DNA of 64,000 nucleotides from Geobacter sp. (GTDB lineage Bacteria; Desulfobacterota; Desulfuromonadia; Geobacterales; Pseudopelobacteraceae). Where the stretch lies: the NCBI GenBank assembly GCA_003574895.1, contig PJFB01000007.1, positions 1 through 64,000 on the forward strand. Direction: 5' to 3'. The notes under the pieces were generated by a model. That model saw only the letters and a list, made by a program, of their open reading frames with translations, had not been told where the DNA came from and ran no database searches. This document shows positions 1 through 8,539 of the stretch, one piece after another (position 1 is the first letter of the stretch; each line of letters begins with the position of its first letter). Made by a program: the position numbers and the translations under genes.

Positions 1-249
1 AAAATGCCGCTGGAGTGGCAAGGAAGCGGTGAAGCAGAAGAAGGCATCGACCGCAACAGCGGCAAGACCGTCATCCGGATTGATCCCAAGTACTTCCGTC
101 CGGCCGAGGTCGATCTACTCCTGGGTGATCCATCAAAGGCCAAACGCCAGCTGGGTTGGGAACTCAAGACCAACTTCGATCAGCTGGTCAATATGATGGT
201 GGACGCGGACCTGGAACAGGCCGAGCGGGAAAAAAGGGCCAATGGATAA
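1..249 (+). CDS. gmd: GDP-mannose 4,6-dehydratase, C-terminal fragment (cut by window start)
   Basis: This is the last 82 codons of a gene that begins before the window. The family makes GDP-4-keto-6-deoxymannose from GDP-mannose, a precursor for fucose, rhamnose and related sugars in surface polysaccharides. The visible part carries the family's C-terminal signature: a [14 protein letters not shown] stretch followed by [18 protein letters not shown]. The reading frame is open from base 1, so the ATG at 4 is internal. Codon use is GC-rich, unlike the AT-rich genes that follow. Its position at the left edge of a polysaccharide cluster fits its role. The identification is firm, but the length and start cannot be judged here. 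Confidence 0.9.
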   Translation, partial: KMPLEWQGSGEAEEGIDRNSGKTVIRIDPKYFRPAEVDLLLGDPSKAKRQLGWELKTNFDQLVNMMVDADLEQAEREKRANG

Positions 250-281
250 GCCTTGATCTGCGGCACCTCCGGTCAGGATAA
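242..281 (+). pseudogene. Broken start of a second gmd-like gene
   Basis: An ATG at 242 overlaps the stop of gmd and has an AAAAAAGGG stretch just upstream that could serve as a ribosome site. The codons from 250 read ALICGTSGQD, the typical N-terminal NAD-binding start of Gmd proteins. One base is missing between the ATG and this motif, so the ATG frame stops after four codons. The similarity ends after the motif. I infer the remnant of a tandem gmd paralogue lost by deletion. The match is only about ten residues long. Confidence 0.45.
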
Positions 282-685
282 GTTGAATTTTCCCCAGATT
301 GCTTCGCGATAAAGGCCGCATGGCCCACGAAACCCATATCGCACTTACCAATATCTGGGAGAAAAAAACTGAGCACCCGCCATTCCATTGCTCTCAAAGA
401 CTTACCAGCGTCCTCTGCTGTGTATCTGTCGACCGGCCAAACTTGAGGCCCCATTCCGGTTTGGCTGTTCTTAGGCCCAAGTCAAGACATTTTAGACTAC
501 GCCCTCCTCTTTCACTGATGGAAGAAATACCTATTTTCGTAGATGTAAAAGGCTTGACCTCTGGAATGTGCAAAACTAAGTATTAGATTTCACCTGCTTT
601 AAATAAACAATTACCAGCAATAAGCACTAAATCTAATTTAGTGCTTCACAGTTATGCGAATGAAATATTCAAAGGAGTAGTTAAT
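250..685. other. Non-coding gap with remnants and an inverted repeat
   Basis: This gap of about 436 bases lies between gmd and the next epimerase. It holds the gmd remnant at its left end and a perfect inverted repeat at 622-646. Base composition falls from GC-rich on the left to AT-rich on the right. Open frames here (for example minus strand 188-454) show no recognisable motif. It looks like the junction where accessory polysaccharide genes join the older locus. Confidence 0.5.
622..646. repeat. Perfect 11-bp inverted repeat with a 3-base loop
   Basis: AAGCACTAAAT at 622-632 is exactly mirrored by ATTTAGTGCTT at 636-646, with CTA between. It lies 39 bases before the epimerase start. There is no T tract on either side, so it is not a typical intrinsic terminator. 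It could be an operator or a leader hairpin. Confidence 0.6.
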
Positions 686-1651
686 ATGCAACAACGGATT
701 TTAATCACAGGTGGTGCAGGTTTTATCGGTTCGCATCTAGCAGATATACTTGTAGCAGAAGGTCATCATGTTTCTGTTATAGATAATTTATCTACTGGTA
801 ATATTAAAAATATTGAACATCTTTTCGCGAATACTAACTTCAAGTTCATAAGAGATACGATAAGTAACGAAATTGTGCTTGACCGTGTTGCATCTGAGTG
901 TGACATAATAGTTCACTTAGCTGCAGCTGTAGGTGTTAAGCTTGTAGTCGAAAGGCCTGTGCATACCCTTGAAACCAACGTAACAGGGACTGAGCAAGTC
1001 CTTAAGGTTGCCTTGCGGTATAGGTGCAAAGTATTAATAGCAAGTACATCAGAAGTTTATGGAAAAGGGCATAAAATACCTTTTACGGAAGATGATGACG
1101 TTCTATTGGGTTCGACTAGCATATCAAGATGGGGCTATGCAGTAAGTAAAATGCTTGACGAATCATTGGCGTTTGCATATTGGACTGAGTATGGTTTGCC
1201 GATAGTTCTATTTCGCCTGTTTAATACAGTCGGTCCGCGCCAAACAGGCCATTATGGGATGGTAATACCGACATTTATGCAACAGGCTATAAATGGAGAA
1301 CCAATCACGGTTTTTGGAGATGGAAACCAACAGAGATGTTTTTGTGATGTAAGTGATGTTGTTAGGGCGATAGCTGGACTTATGTACAACCAAGCAGCTA
1401 TAGGGCAGTTGTTTAATATCGGTGGGAACCAAGAAGTTTCAATGTTAGAGCTCGCAGAGCGAGTTATAAAAATTGCTCAAAGTAAATCTGAAATTAAATT
1501 GGTCACATATTCTGAAGCATTCGGATCTGGTTTTGAAGATATGCAAAGGCGTGTTCCCAACACAAAAAAGATATTCAACTTATTAAATTGGAAGCCTCTA
1601 CTAAATCTAGACCAAATATTAGTTAACGTCAGAAACTCTTTGCTTAATTAG
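686..1651 (+). CDS. NAD-dependent sugar epimerase/dehydratase (extended SDR)
   Basis: The 321-residue product belongs to the extended short-chain dehydrogenase family that epimerises or dehydrates nucleotide sugars in the cytoplasm. It has the N-terminal NAD-binding motif TGGAGFIGSH, a STSEVYG strand carrying the catalytic serine region, and the YAVSK active-site Tyr-Lys pair. An open frame extends upstream to 641, but the ATG at 686 sits behind an AAAGGAG ribosome site and directly precedes the Rossmann fold, so I chose it. The gene is AT-rich, which suggests later acquisition than gmd. It probably supplies a sugar donor for the glycosyltransferases that follow. The exact substrate cannot be read from the sequence. 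Confidence 0.85.
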   Translation: MQQRILITGGAGFIGSHLADILVAEGHHVSVIDNLSTGNIKNIEHLFANTNFKFIRDTISNEIVLDRVASECDIIVHLAAAVGVKLVVERPVHTLETNVTGTEQVLKVALRYRCKVLIASTSEVYGKGHKIPFTEDDDVLLGSTSISRWGYAVSKMLDESLAFAYWTEYGLPIVLFRLFNTVGPRQTGHYGMVIPTFMQQAINGEPITVFGDGNQQRCFCDVSDVVRAIAGLMYNQAAIGQLFNIGGNQEVSMLELAERVIKIAQSKSEIKLVTYSEAFGSGFEDMQRRVPNTKKIFNLLNWKPLLNLDQILVNVRNSLLN

Positions 1652-1715
1652 CATTATATTGTGATTGTATTTAATTACATTGAATAATATATGATAAAAC
1701 CTAACTGGTGAACTG

Positions 1716-2606
1716 GTGGCAAATAGTAAAATTAAACTCAGCGTTTGTGTTACTGCCTACAATCGTAAGAGTGGTCTTAGTCGAACTCTTAGATCTCTTA
1801 CAAAACAAACACGTCAACCTGATGAGGTTATTGTCAGTGACGATTATTCCCCAGATGATCCCAAAAATGTAGTGGATCAATGGGCAAGTTATTTCTCCAA
1901 TTTTCAATACAATCGCAATCAACAAAATCTTAACATGCCTGGGAATCTGAACTTGGCGATCTCATTAGCACGTGGCAGTTACATTGCCAATCTTCACGAT
2001 GCCGATGAATTTGACACGACCTTGCTTGAAAAATGGGAACATGCTCTGGATAGTTATCCAACCGCCGGGTTTGTGTTTTCAGGTGTCAGATCGATCCCTC
2101 AGACGAGTAGCATTAATCGATTTGATCTCCATCCTGTTCCGCCATTTATGAATGGTGTCGATTTTTTTGAACAACACATGCTGCACAGGTACTCCAGCTA
2201 TGTCTGGGGTACTGTTATGGCAAGGCGGACAGCTTATCAAGAACTGTTACCTTTTGATGCTAAATACGGACCGTATAGTGATGTAGATATGTGGATGCGT
2301 ATGTGCAAAAGTTATGATGTCGCATATGTACGCGAACCTTTGATCCTACTGGATGACTCACCGTCTACATGGCGAAAGTTTGACTGGCAGAGGATAGAGA
2401 TTGTTCGCCAAATGCAATTTGACAACGTAAAGCGTTTTTACTCGAGTAATCCTGATCGCTTACGGATTGAAATTCGCCGTCACCGTAAGGCTTATACAAA
2501 GATGTGTTTGCGCCGAATTCTCGGAAGAGTTTGGCATAGGGATTTTGATGGGGTTTTGAAAGGTTTATCTCTCTTGTTTAGTACAAATAGTCCAGCTAAG
2601 GAATGA
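1716..2606 (+). CDS. Family 2 glycosyltransferase
   Basis: This 296-residue protein has the GT-A fold of family 2 transferases, which add one sugar from a nucleotide-sugar donor to a growing lipid-linked oligosaccharide at the inner face of the membrane. The N-terminus LSVCVTAYNR and the SDDYSPDD segment are the nucleotide-binding start, and HDADEFD carries the metal-binding DxD. The C-terminal part is basic (many Arg and Lys), fitting membrane association. The start is a GTG behind a weak GGTGA site. It follows the epimerase by 64 bases in the same direction. The donor and acceptor are unknown. Confidence 0.82.
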   Translation: MANSKIKLSVCVTAYNRKSGLSRTLRSLTKQTRQPDEVIVSDDYSPDDPKNVVDQWASYFSNFQYNRNQQNLNMPGNLNLAISLARGSYIANLHDADEFDTTLLEKWEHALDSYPTAGFVFSGVRSIPQTSSINRFDLHPVPPFMNGVDFFEQHMLHRYSSYVWGTVMARRTAYQELLPFDAKYGPYSDVDMWMRMCKSYDVAYVREPLILLDDSPSTWRKFDWQRIEIVRQMQFDNVKRFYSSNPDRLRIEIRRHRKAYTKMCLRRILGRVWHRDFDGVLKGLSLLFSTNSPAKE

Positions 2607-2696
2607 GATGACAAACCCTGGCCACCTCAAAATGTACTCAAGATTTCATGAAAAACGGTCATATGACTGTAATGCTAAACAAGTCAGGAGAGCGGA

Positions 2697-3740
2697 ATGA
2701 CTCCTTCAAAATACAAAGTAATGCTGGTAGGGTATTTTGGGTTAGGGGCACTGGAGTGTTCATTCAATACCGCTTTCATTGATATAGGTTGTGAAGTCTC
2801 CTGTTTCGACATATCTTCCTTAGTACAGACAAATTGTCGTTTTGGGCGTGCGGGTCAAATTTTTAACCGATTTGTACCGGTAGACGCCTGGGTTCGCAAA
2901 GCTAACCGGGAGATGGTGCTGGAGGCTAGACGGTTCATGCCCGATGTACTTGTCGTTTTCGGCCAAAATCCAGTTCAAGCAGGTGCACTTGCGCAGATTC
3001 GGTCTATGATGGCTTTGAAGACGGTCTATATTTGGCCAGATACACTTGTAAATTTGAGTGCCCCTATGATTTCGGTATTGCCCCTATATGATCTGGTTGC
3101 CACGTATAGCAACAGCACAGTCCCTCTGTTCGAGCGGCTGGGGGCAAAGAAAGTCAAGTGGGTGCCACTTGCCGCAGATACAAAAATGCATTCTGTCCCT
3201 GACAACCCCCAGAATACTGCAGCAGGTTCAATTGCTGATATTGCTTTTATCGGGCAATGGAGACCTGAGAGAGAACGTGCCGTTTCAGCCATTTTGCAGG
3301 CATATCCAAACATTGATCTTAAGATATGGGGTCCGGATTGGGGCCGCCGTTGCAAGGGAAAACCAGGAGTCTTGAAATGTTGGCAAGGGCGCCCCCTGTA
3401 TGCACAGGAATTTGCGACGACCGTTGCCTTGTCAAAGATAAATCTCAATATTATTGATGACACCAATTATCCCGCGGCAAATATGCGTTTTTTTGAAATC
3501 TCCTGTTCCGGCGGATTACAGGCCTGTTCACAGTGTCCTGAGATGGAAGGTGAATTCAAACACGGTGAGACTGTATTTTATTACAAGACACTGGAAGAAT
3601 TGACCGATATGGTACATTCACTATTACAGAATGATTCCCTCCGTAAAAATGTTGCGCAAAAAGCGAACAAAATTGTTCTTGGCAAGCATACATATATTCA
3701 CAGAGTCACTCAGATACTTGATTTGCTGTTTGGATGTTGA
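2697..3740 (+). CDS. CgeB-like glycosyltransferase
   Basis: The 347-residue protein resembles GT-B transferases of the CgeB/Glyco_trans_1_2 type. The N-terminal half (VMLVGYFGLGALE onward) looks like an acceptor domain. The C-terminal half has FIGQWRPERE at the domain boundary and an NMRFFEISCSGG stretch, which in this family lies by the donor site, followed by the usual tail on marking a segment of the colleague list (ETVFYYKTLEEL). The ATG has an AGGAG site five to six bases upstream. It is co-directional with the other cluster genes. Its product likely adds a sugar to the O-unit, with specificity unknown. Confidence 0.72.
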   Translation: MTPSKYKVMLVGYFGLGALECSFNTAFIDIGCEVSCFDISSLVQTNCRFGRAGQIFNRFVPVDAWVRKANREMVLEARRFMPDVLVVFGQNPVQAGALAQIRSMMALKTVYIWPDTLVNLSAPMISVLPLYDLVATYSNSTVPLFERLGAKKVKWVPLAADTKMHSVPDNPQNTAAGSIADIAFIGQWRPERERAVSAILQAYPNIDLKIWGPDWGRRCKGKPGVLKCWQGRPLYAQEFATTVALSKINLNIIDDTNYPAANMRFFEISCSGGLQACSQCPEMEGEFKHGETVFYYKTLEELTDMVHSLLQNDSLRKNVAQKANKIVLGKHTYIHRVTQILDLLFGC

Positions 3741-3840
3741 GTAACAGGAGTTTGACGGAATATGTGGACTTACCTATAAACTAACAATGAAGGATACTAA
3801 AATTTGCCTGATTGTCGCCTCTGTTTTAGGATAACTTAAA

Positions 3841-4509
3841 ATGGCCGAATATAAAGACGTTTATGTTGAACGCTTTTATGAAAATAAAGGTTTCCACGCG
3901 CTTGTGGATTTGGTATCGCCTGAACATCACCGCATTCTGGATGTCGGTTGTGGAAATGGTGCTAATTTATATTTGTTATCACAAAGGGGTCACGAAGTTA
4001 TAGGTCTGACGTTATCAGAAGCTGAAGCTCGTTTCGTTACGGAGCGGGGTTTTGAATGCATAAATTGGGATATGATGGCAGAGTTGTTGCCTTTTGCGGA
4101 GCGAAGCTTTGATGCTTTACTATTTAGTCATGTATTGGAACATCTACCTTGGCCTGAAGAAGTGCTAAAGAGATATATGAAACTCTTGCGGCCCGGAGGA
4201 GGAGTCTATATCGCATTGCCGAATGCGCTTCACATTATACAGCGCTGGCAGTTCTTGTGTGGGAATTTTAAATATACAGAAATGGGTGTAATGGACCGAA
4301 CTCATTTACGCTTTTTTGATTTTGCAACCGCACGGCAACTGGCAGAATCCTGTGGTTTTGAAGTAGTGGAGCACTTTGCTGTTGGGCAATGTCCTACCGG
4401 TCCATTCCGCGAAATATCACCTAAGCTTAGCCGACGAATTGATGAATGGACCTCCAAATATTGGCCTAGCTTATTTGGAGTTCATATCGTGGTATTGGGT
4501 ATACTGTGA
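3841..4509 (+). CDS. Class I SAM-dependent methyltransferase
   Basis: The 222-residue protein has the Rossmann methyltransferase core. Motif I is ILDVGCGNGANLY at about residues 31-43, the acidic end of strand 2 falls near GLTLSEAEA, and the FSHVLEHLPWPEEVL segment followed by LLRPGGGVYIALPN is the Methyltransf_11/23 pattern. Such enzymes in polysaccharide loci cap or modify a sugar, or methylate an amino-sugar side chain. A 100-base gap precedes it, containing a 15-codon ATG frame (3787-3834) that does not look like a full gene. The substrate is not known. Confidence 0.82.
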   Translation: MAEYKDVYVERFYENKGFHALVDLVSPEHHRILDVGCGNGANLYLLSQRGHEVIGLTLSEAEARFVTERGFECINWDMMAELLPFAERSFDALLFSHVLEHLPWPEEVLKRYMKLLRPGGGVYIALPNALHIIQRWQFLCGNFKYTEMGVMDRTHLRFFDFATARQLAESCGFEVVEHFAVGQCPTGPFREISPKLSRRIDEWTSKYWPSLFGVHIVVLGIL

Positions 4510-4580
4510 ATAGTATTGATAATTGCGACTTTAGTATATTGAACCACTTTTTTCTCCCAAGAGGGTGCTAAAATAAAAAT

Positions 4581-5393
4581 ATGAACAGAAACGTAAAAAT
4601 ATCCGCATTGGTCAACACTCTCAATGAGGCTGATAATATTGAGCGTTGTTTGCGTTCTCTCCTGTGGTGTGATGAGATTATTGTAGTAGATATGAACAGT
4701 ACTGATGGCACCGTTGATATTGCCCATGATATGGGAGCCAGAATTATTCTGACCGATTTGCCTCATGGCAAAGTGGAACCCGCTCGACAGACGGGAATTG
4801 ATGCTTCTACGGGTGATTGGATTTTGATTTTGGATGCAGACGAAGTATTACCATCAGAAATAATCCCTGTGCTGCAGCAAATAGCTTACGAGGAACAATA
4901 CCATGTGGTTAGAATACTGGTTAGGGATGTGTGGTGGGGGAAAAAGTTGTTGCATATAGGCAATAACTTTGTCACACGTTTCTTCAAATCAGGCGCTCTG
5001 AAATATGGCGGTGACATACATAGTCGTGGAATCGTCTATGATAAATCTAAAGCTTATACCATGCCAGTTAATGAGCTATTAGCAATAGATCATTACTGTG
5101 TAAACAGCCTTGATGGAATAGTAGAACGTGCGGTGCGCTATAGTAGATTCGAAGCTGATTGGATGATGGAGAATAACGTCCACTACTCAATTTGGAGGCA
5201 CTTGCGATCTATTGTTGGGCAAGTTTACCTCTACAGCATTAAATATCACTTTTGGAAAGACGGGATTCGCGGTTTTTTTGCTCTAACATTTCTGATGTTA
5301 CACTCTCATTTAAACTGGGTTCGGTTGTGGGAATACGATAGAAATATTTCTGAAGATCTCAAAAGCCATGAGATCGGTCCCTTGCTCAAATGA
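4581..5393 (+). CDS. Family 2 glycosyltransferase, WaaE/KdtX-like
   Basis: This 270-residue GT-A protein begins with ISALVNTLNEADNIERCL and has VVDMNSTDGT and the DxD-type LDADEVLP motif at about residues 83-90. That layout matches the WaaE/KdtX group, which adds glucose or heptose to lipopolysaccharide cores, and its relatives in O-antigen loci. The C-terminal third is aromatic and basic and may sit on the membrane. Its last four bases overlap the next gene (the flippase), suggesting translational coupling. Core or O-unit use cannot be separated from sequence alone. Confidence 0.82.
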   Translation: MNRNVKISALVNTLNEADNIERCLRSLLWCDEIIVVDMNSTDGTVDIAHDMGARIILTDLPHGKVEPARQTGIDASTGDWILILDADEVLPSEIIPVLQQIAYEEQYHVVRILVRDVWWGKKLLHIGNNFVTRFFKSGALKYGGDIHSRGIVYDKSKAYTMPVNELLAIDHYCVNSLDGIVERAVRYSRFEADWMMENNVHYSIWRHLRSIVGQVYLYSIKYHFWKDGIRGFFALTFLMLHSHLNWVRLWEYDRNISEDLKSHEIGPLLK

Positions 5394-6877
5394 CATTGAG
5401 CTTGCAATCGAAAGAGGTCTTTGCTGCCAGTATGGGCAGGGCTGTAGGGGCAGTTTCCGGTTTTGCTTTGTTCTGGCTGCTAGTACGTGCTTTGCCTCCA
5501 GAACAATATGCCCAGCTTGGACTCATTAATGGCTTACAGGCATTTGCTGCCATCATTCTGCTGGGACCCGTTTATGCACAAACAGGCCGTGAAGTTTGGA
5601 ATTGGCATAACGATCAAGTGCTTGATTTTCATTTCTCCGGCCTGATTATAGGCATGTCCTTGCTGTATTTTTCGGGTAATGTAGTTCTGGTTATTATTGG
5701 AGCAGCAGTGGGTTGGATCAGTCCAGATGCTCTGATTGGCACTTTAGTTGGTGCGGTTATATACACATGTTGGATCCCTCTAAGTACGATCTTTGGAACC
5801 GTTTCAGTATTGCGTGAAAGGATTGCTTTTGCTTCTTATCTTGCTTTAGACGGCGCCGTAAAAATAATAATAGTAGTAGTTCTATTTTACTTAAAAGTGA
5901 AGACTGCTTGGTTCTATTTTGTTTGTATTCAGATTGCTGCATTTGTAAGCGCTGGTCTGGCGTATTTGGGCTACCGACACACGCTTGCAAAATATGGTTT
6001 AAGCTTATCTCGATTATGGAGTTTCCGAGGTACGTCAATACCAACCAGCCTAAGGTACATCAGGGGTTCGTTTTCTCTTCGGCTTACAACTCTTTTTAAT
6101 TGGCTTCTTACAACAGGTAACCGTTATGTACTCGAGCCTTTGATTTCACGTAGCAACTTAGGACTTTTCTTGGCCGCTTGGGGGCTTGGTACGACGGTAC
6201 TCGGTGCAGTAGAAACGTTTCACAGCGCTGTGATGATTCCTGTTCTTTATCAACACACCTCCGGCGAAAATGACACCCCTGCGCGGAGGCGCCGTGAGAA
6301 CGCCCATTACTTAGCAACACTGTTGTCAGTGTTACTTCCTTTGTGCTGTGTGTTCTGGTTGTATGCCGATCGATTGGCTTCTCTCTTTTTAAGTAAGCAG
6401 GTACACTTGTCGACTAACGTTGTACGTTCAGGAATCCTGTTTGCCAGCTTCAGTATTCTGGTAGGTATTTTCAATAGCTTTTCATTGGTGGAACGAAGGT
6501 TATGGCCTAGTATGGTGGCTGTAGGATGTTCACTGGCAGTTGGGTTGTCTGCTCTGGGGTACTTGACAATTCGGTTCGGCGTTGAAATTGGATCATGGGG
6601 GCTGGTACTGGGAATGTTCATTGGGTGTTTGGTTATATTGGGATTAATGCATAGGGCCGTTTGCTTTAGTGAGATTCTCAATTGGGGGGCAACGGTTTTA
6701 TTAGGAATAGTGGCCTGTGTAGCCACGGCATGGGGGGCGTTTCTCGTAAACGGTTTTTTGACAATTCCGGGTCCATGGTCTTTATTCGCCGCATGGTCGG
6801 TGGTCGCAGGAATATGGGCTGCCTATGTTTGGCTTGTGGTACGGCCATCGGTAAGTCGTTATCGTCCGCGAAAGTAA
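5390..6877 (+). CDS. Wzx-type polysaccharide flippase
   Basis: The 495-residue protein is almost entirely hydrophobic, with about twelve to fourteen predicted membrane helices, and starts with a family-like SKEVFAASMGRAVGAVSGF segment. These features match the MOP/Wzx exporters that flip undecaprenyl-linked oligosaccharide units across the inner membrane. The ATG overlaps the upstream transferase stop (ATGA). The next gene downstream is a candidate Wzy polymerase, giving a classic Wzx/Wzy pair. Identification rests on topology, length and context, because the family has little conserved sequence. Confidence 0.75.
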   Translation: MTLSLQSKEVFAASMGRAVGAVSGFALFWLLVRALPPEQYAQLGLINGLQAFAAIILLGPVYAQTGREVWNWHNDQVLDFHFSGLIIGMSLLYFSGNVVLVIIGAAVGWISPDALIGTLVGAVIYTCWIPLSTIFGTVSVLRERIAFASYLALDGAVKIIIVVVLFYLKVKTAWFYFVCIQIAAFVSAGLAYLGYRHTLAKYGLSLSRLWSFRGTSIPTSLRYIRGSFSLRLTTLFNWLLTTGNRYVLEPLISRSNLGLFLAAWGLGTTVLGAVETFHSAVMIPVLYQHTSGENDTPARRRRENAHYLATLLSVLLPLCCVFWLYADRLASLFLSKQVHLSTNVVRSGILFASFSILVGIFNSFSLVERRLWPSMVAVGCSLAVGLSALGYLTIRFGVEIGSWGLVLGMFIGCLVILGLMHRAVCFSEILNWGATVLLGIVACVATAWGAFLVNGFLTIPGPWSLFAAWSVVAGIWAAYVWLVVRPSVSRYRPRK

Positions 6878-6886
6878 AACTGATCC

Positions 6887-8452
6887 ATGGTGACTTCATT
6901 TAAACACACAATGGGAGCTTTAATCATTCCGGGACTGATCGTTTTAGCCTGGATGTTTGCTTTTATTATTTCTAACAGCCCATTCGTGGAAAGTTTACTA
7001 GTATTAGTAACTCAATCAGTTTTAACAATATTTATTTTTATTATTTTGATAAAATTTTTACCGCAGCAACAATCTGCAGTTGGACCTCGACTAATTTTTA
7101 TCTTTGCCCTTCATGTATATACCTTTTACAGCATTTCAAACATTGTACCTTCATTACTCCCTGAACTGCGCCCGGAAAATCTATTGGTGCGCATTCCTAA
7201 ATCATCTACTTGGGCATATGGAGTGGCAACGATTGCTGCAACACTCATGTTATTGGGAGTCGTTACAGGATCAAGATTAGCACTTTTCTTGTGGCCAATA
7301 GCTCGTTTCCGGAGCGCGAAACCTTATGTATGGCTTCCCGATTATAAACTCGCCATTATTGCATGTTTGACCTTCGTGATGCTGATTATAATTGGCACCA
7401 GACAGTATGGCGTGCAAGTTGCTGCGGAGATGCTAAAAAGTGAAGACGTCGCCAATATGAGCCTGAGCGAACAAATGCTTTTTCACGGGCTATTTAAAGT
7501 GCTACCTATTGCTCCCTTATTAGCTGCCGCTGCTTATGTAAAGGCTAACTCAAGTGGTCAGCAAAGGTTTGCCAGGTTTCTTCTGGTCTCTACAAGTATT
7601 TTGACAGTACTGGTTCTTTTTATATGGGGCCAAAGATCGACCGCCATGATAGCTATAGCTATGCCGTTAACATTATTGATCAATGCTCAAAAAATACATA
7701 TACGCAAAACTCTTTTGCCAATTATAGTATTGATAGTTTTAATTTACAGCAGTGTTACCATGATACGTAACAGTAATCTGTTGAGACTACTTGTCTTGAC
7801 ACCTGATATCAGCCAACTTTCCATGTCTGAAGTCTTTTTAGCGATAACTACGAAACAAGGTGATAAATCTGTAACAAATCGCGCATTGGCTGATGCATCC
7901 TACCGTACGGCAGGCCTAGAGGCTGCCGCATCATTGATTCAAGAACAATTTGAAGGCAGACTCCCATTACAATGGGGCGCGACAATACTCAGTGGAGTTC
8001 AGCAAGCCTTACCAGTTTTTTTGCGGCCCGAGCCAGAAATAATCACACGTATAAAAACGGCTCCCGCTTATTTAGGCATTTTCCAAGCTGGAGACTGGGT
8101 AAGTACAATACTTGCTGAGTTCGTACTTGACTTTGGTCCGATATTATTATTTTTCCCTGCTGTGATATGTGGTGCTGTCTTGACGCTCATCGATTCTATG
8201 CTGCTTGGGTTGGGGCAATATTCTCCTTTAGGCGGTATATTAATTCTTCGGATCATTTTTTTATTAACTATCTCGAATGACGGCAGCTTCGCTGATTGGA
8301 CAATAATGTTTTTCAAAGCTACAATCGGATACACAATTGCGCTACTTTTTTTAAGTAGCATAATATGGGTATCAATGAAACTGAAATCAAGTTTGCGGAT
8401 AATAAGGCAAAAAAGAGACATTCCCCATAATTACGTACGACGCTTAAGTTGA
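6887..8452 (+). CDS. Wzy-type O-antigen/oligosaccharide polymerase candidate
   Basis: The 521-residue protein has about ten to twelve hydrophobic helices separated by a long polar loop in the second half, roughly residues 320-380, which contains several Arg and Asp residues. Wzy polymerases join repeat units in the periplasm and have this architecture but poor sequence conservation. It follows the flippase by nine bases and is very AT-rich. The assignment is from topology and neighbours. An unrelated membrane protein of the locus is possible. The IS630 element begins 42 bases after its stop. Confidence 0.65.
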   Translation: MVTSFKHTMGALIIPGLIVLAWMFAFIISNSPFVESLLVLVTQSVLTIFIFIILIKFLPQQQSAVGPRLIFIFALHVYTFYSISNIVPSLLPELRPENLLVRIPKSSTWAYGVATIAATLMLLGVVTGSRLALFLWPIARFRSAKPYVWLPDYKLAIIACLTFVMLIIIGTRQYGVQVAAEMLKSEDVANMSLSEQMLFHGLFKVLPIAPLLAAAAYVKANSSGQQRFARFLLVSTSILTVLVLFIWGQRSTAMIAIAMPLTLLINAQKIHIRKTLLPIIVLIVLIYSSVTMIRNSNLLRLLVLTPDISQLSMSEVFLAITTKQGDKSVTNRALADASYRTAGLEAAASLIQEQFEGRLPLQWGATILSGVQQALPVFLRPEPEIITRIKTAPAYLGIFQAGDWVSTILAEFVLDFGPILLFFPAVICGAVLTLIDSMLLGLGQYSPLGGILILRIIFLLTISNDGSFADWTIMFFKATIGYTIALLFLSSIIWVSMKLKSSLRIIRQKRDIPHNYVRRLS

Positions 8453-8494
8453 TTTCTTATTCTTGTCAAGACATCGGCTCTTTTCCGTCATTTA

Positions 8495-8523
8495 TACTAA
8501 TACCTTCACAAGCTACTAGACAT
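8495..8523 (+). repeat. Left terminal inverted repeat of the IS630 element
   Basis: The outer 11 bases and the inner 11 bases pair well with the right end at 9568-9596, while the middle seven are diverged. The outer TA is the likely target duplication. Confidence 0.75.
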
Positions 8524-8539
8524 ATGGTAGTATGCCGTC

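Noticed and set aside
188-454. An 88-codon minus-strand frame overlapping the gmd end
   Set aside because: It has a few coding-like stretches but no recognisable motif or ribosome site, and it overlaps a certain gene.
299-586. A 95-codon plus-strand frame in the gap after gmd
   Set aside because: Odd amino acid composition, no motif, and it lies in the decayed junction.
3787-3834. A 15-codon ATG frame before the methyltransferase
   Set aside because: Too short and without a clear ribosome site; at most a decayed start of a lost gene.
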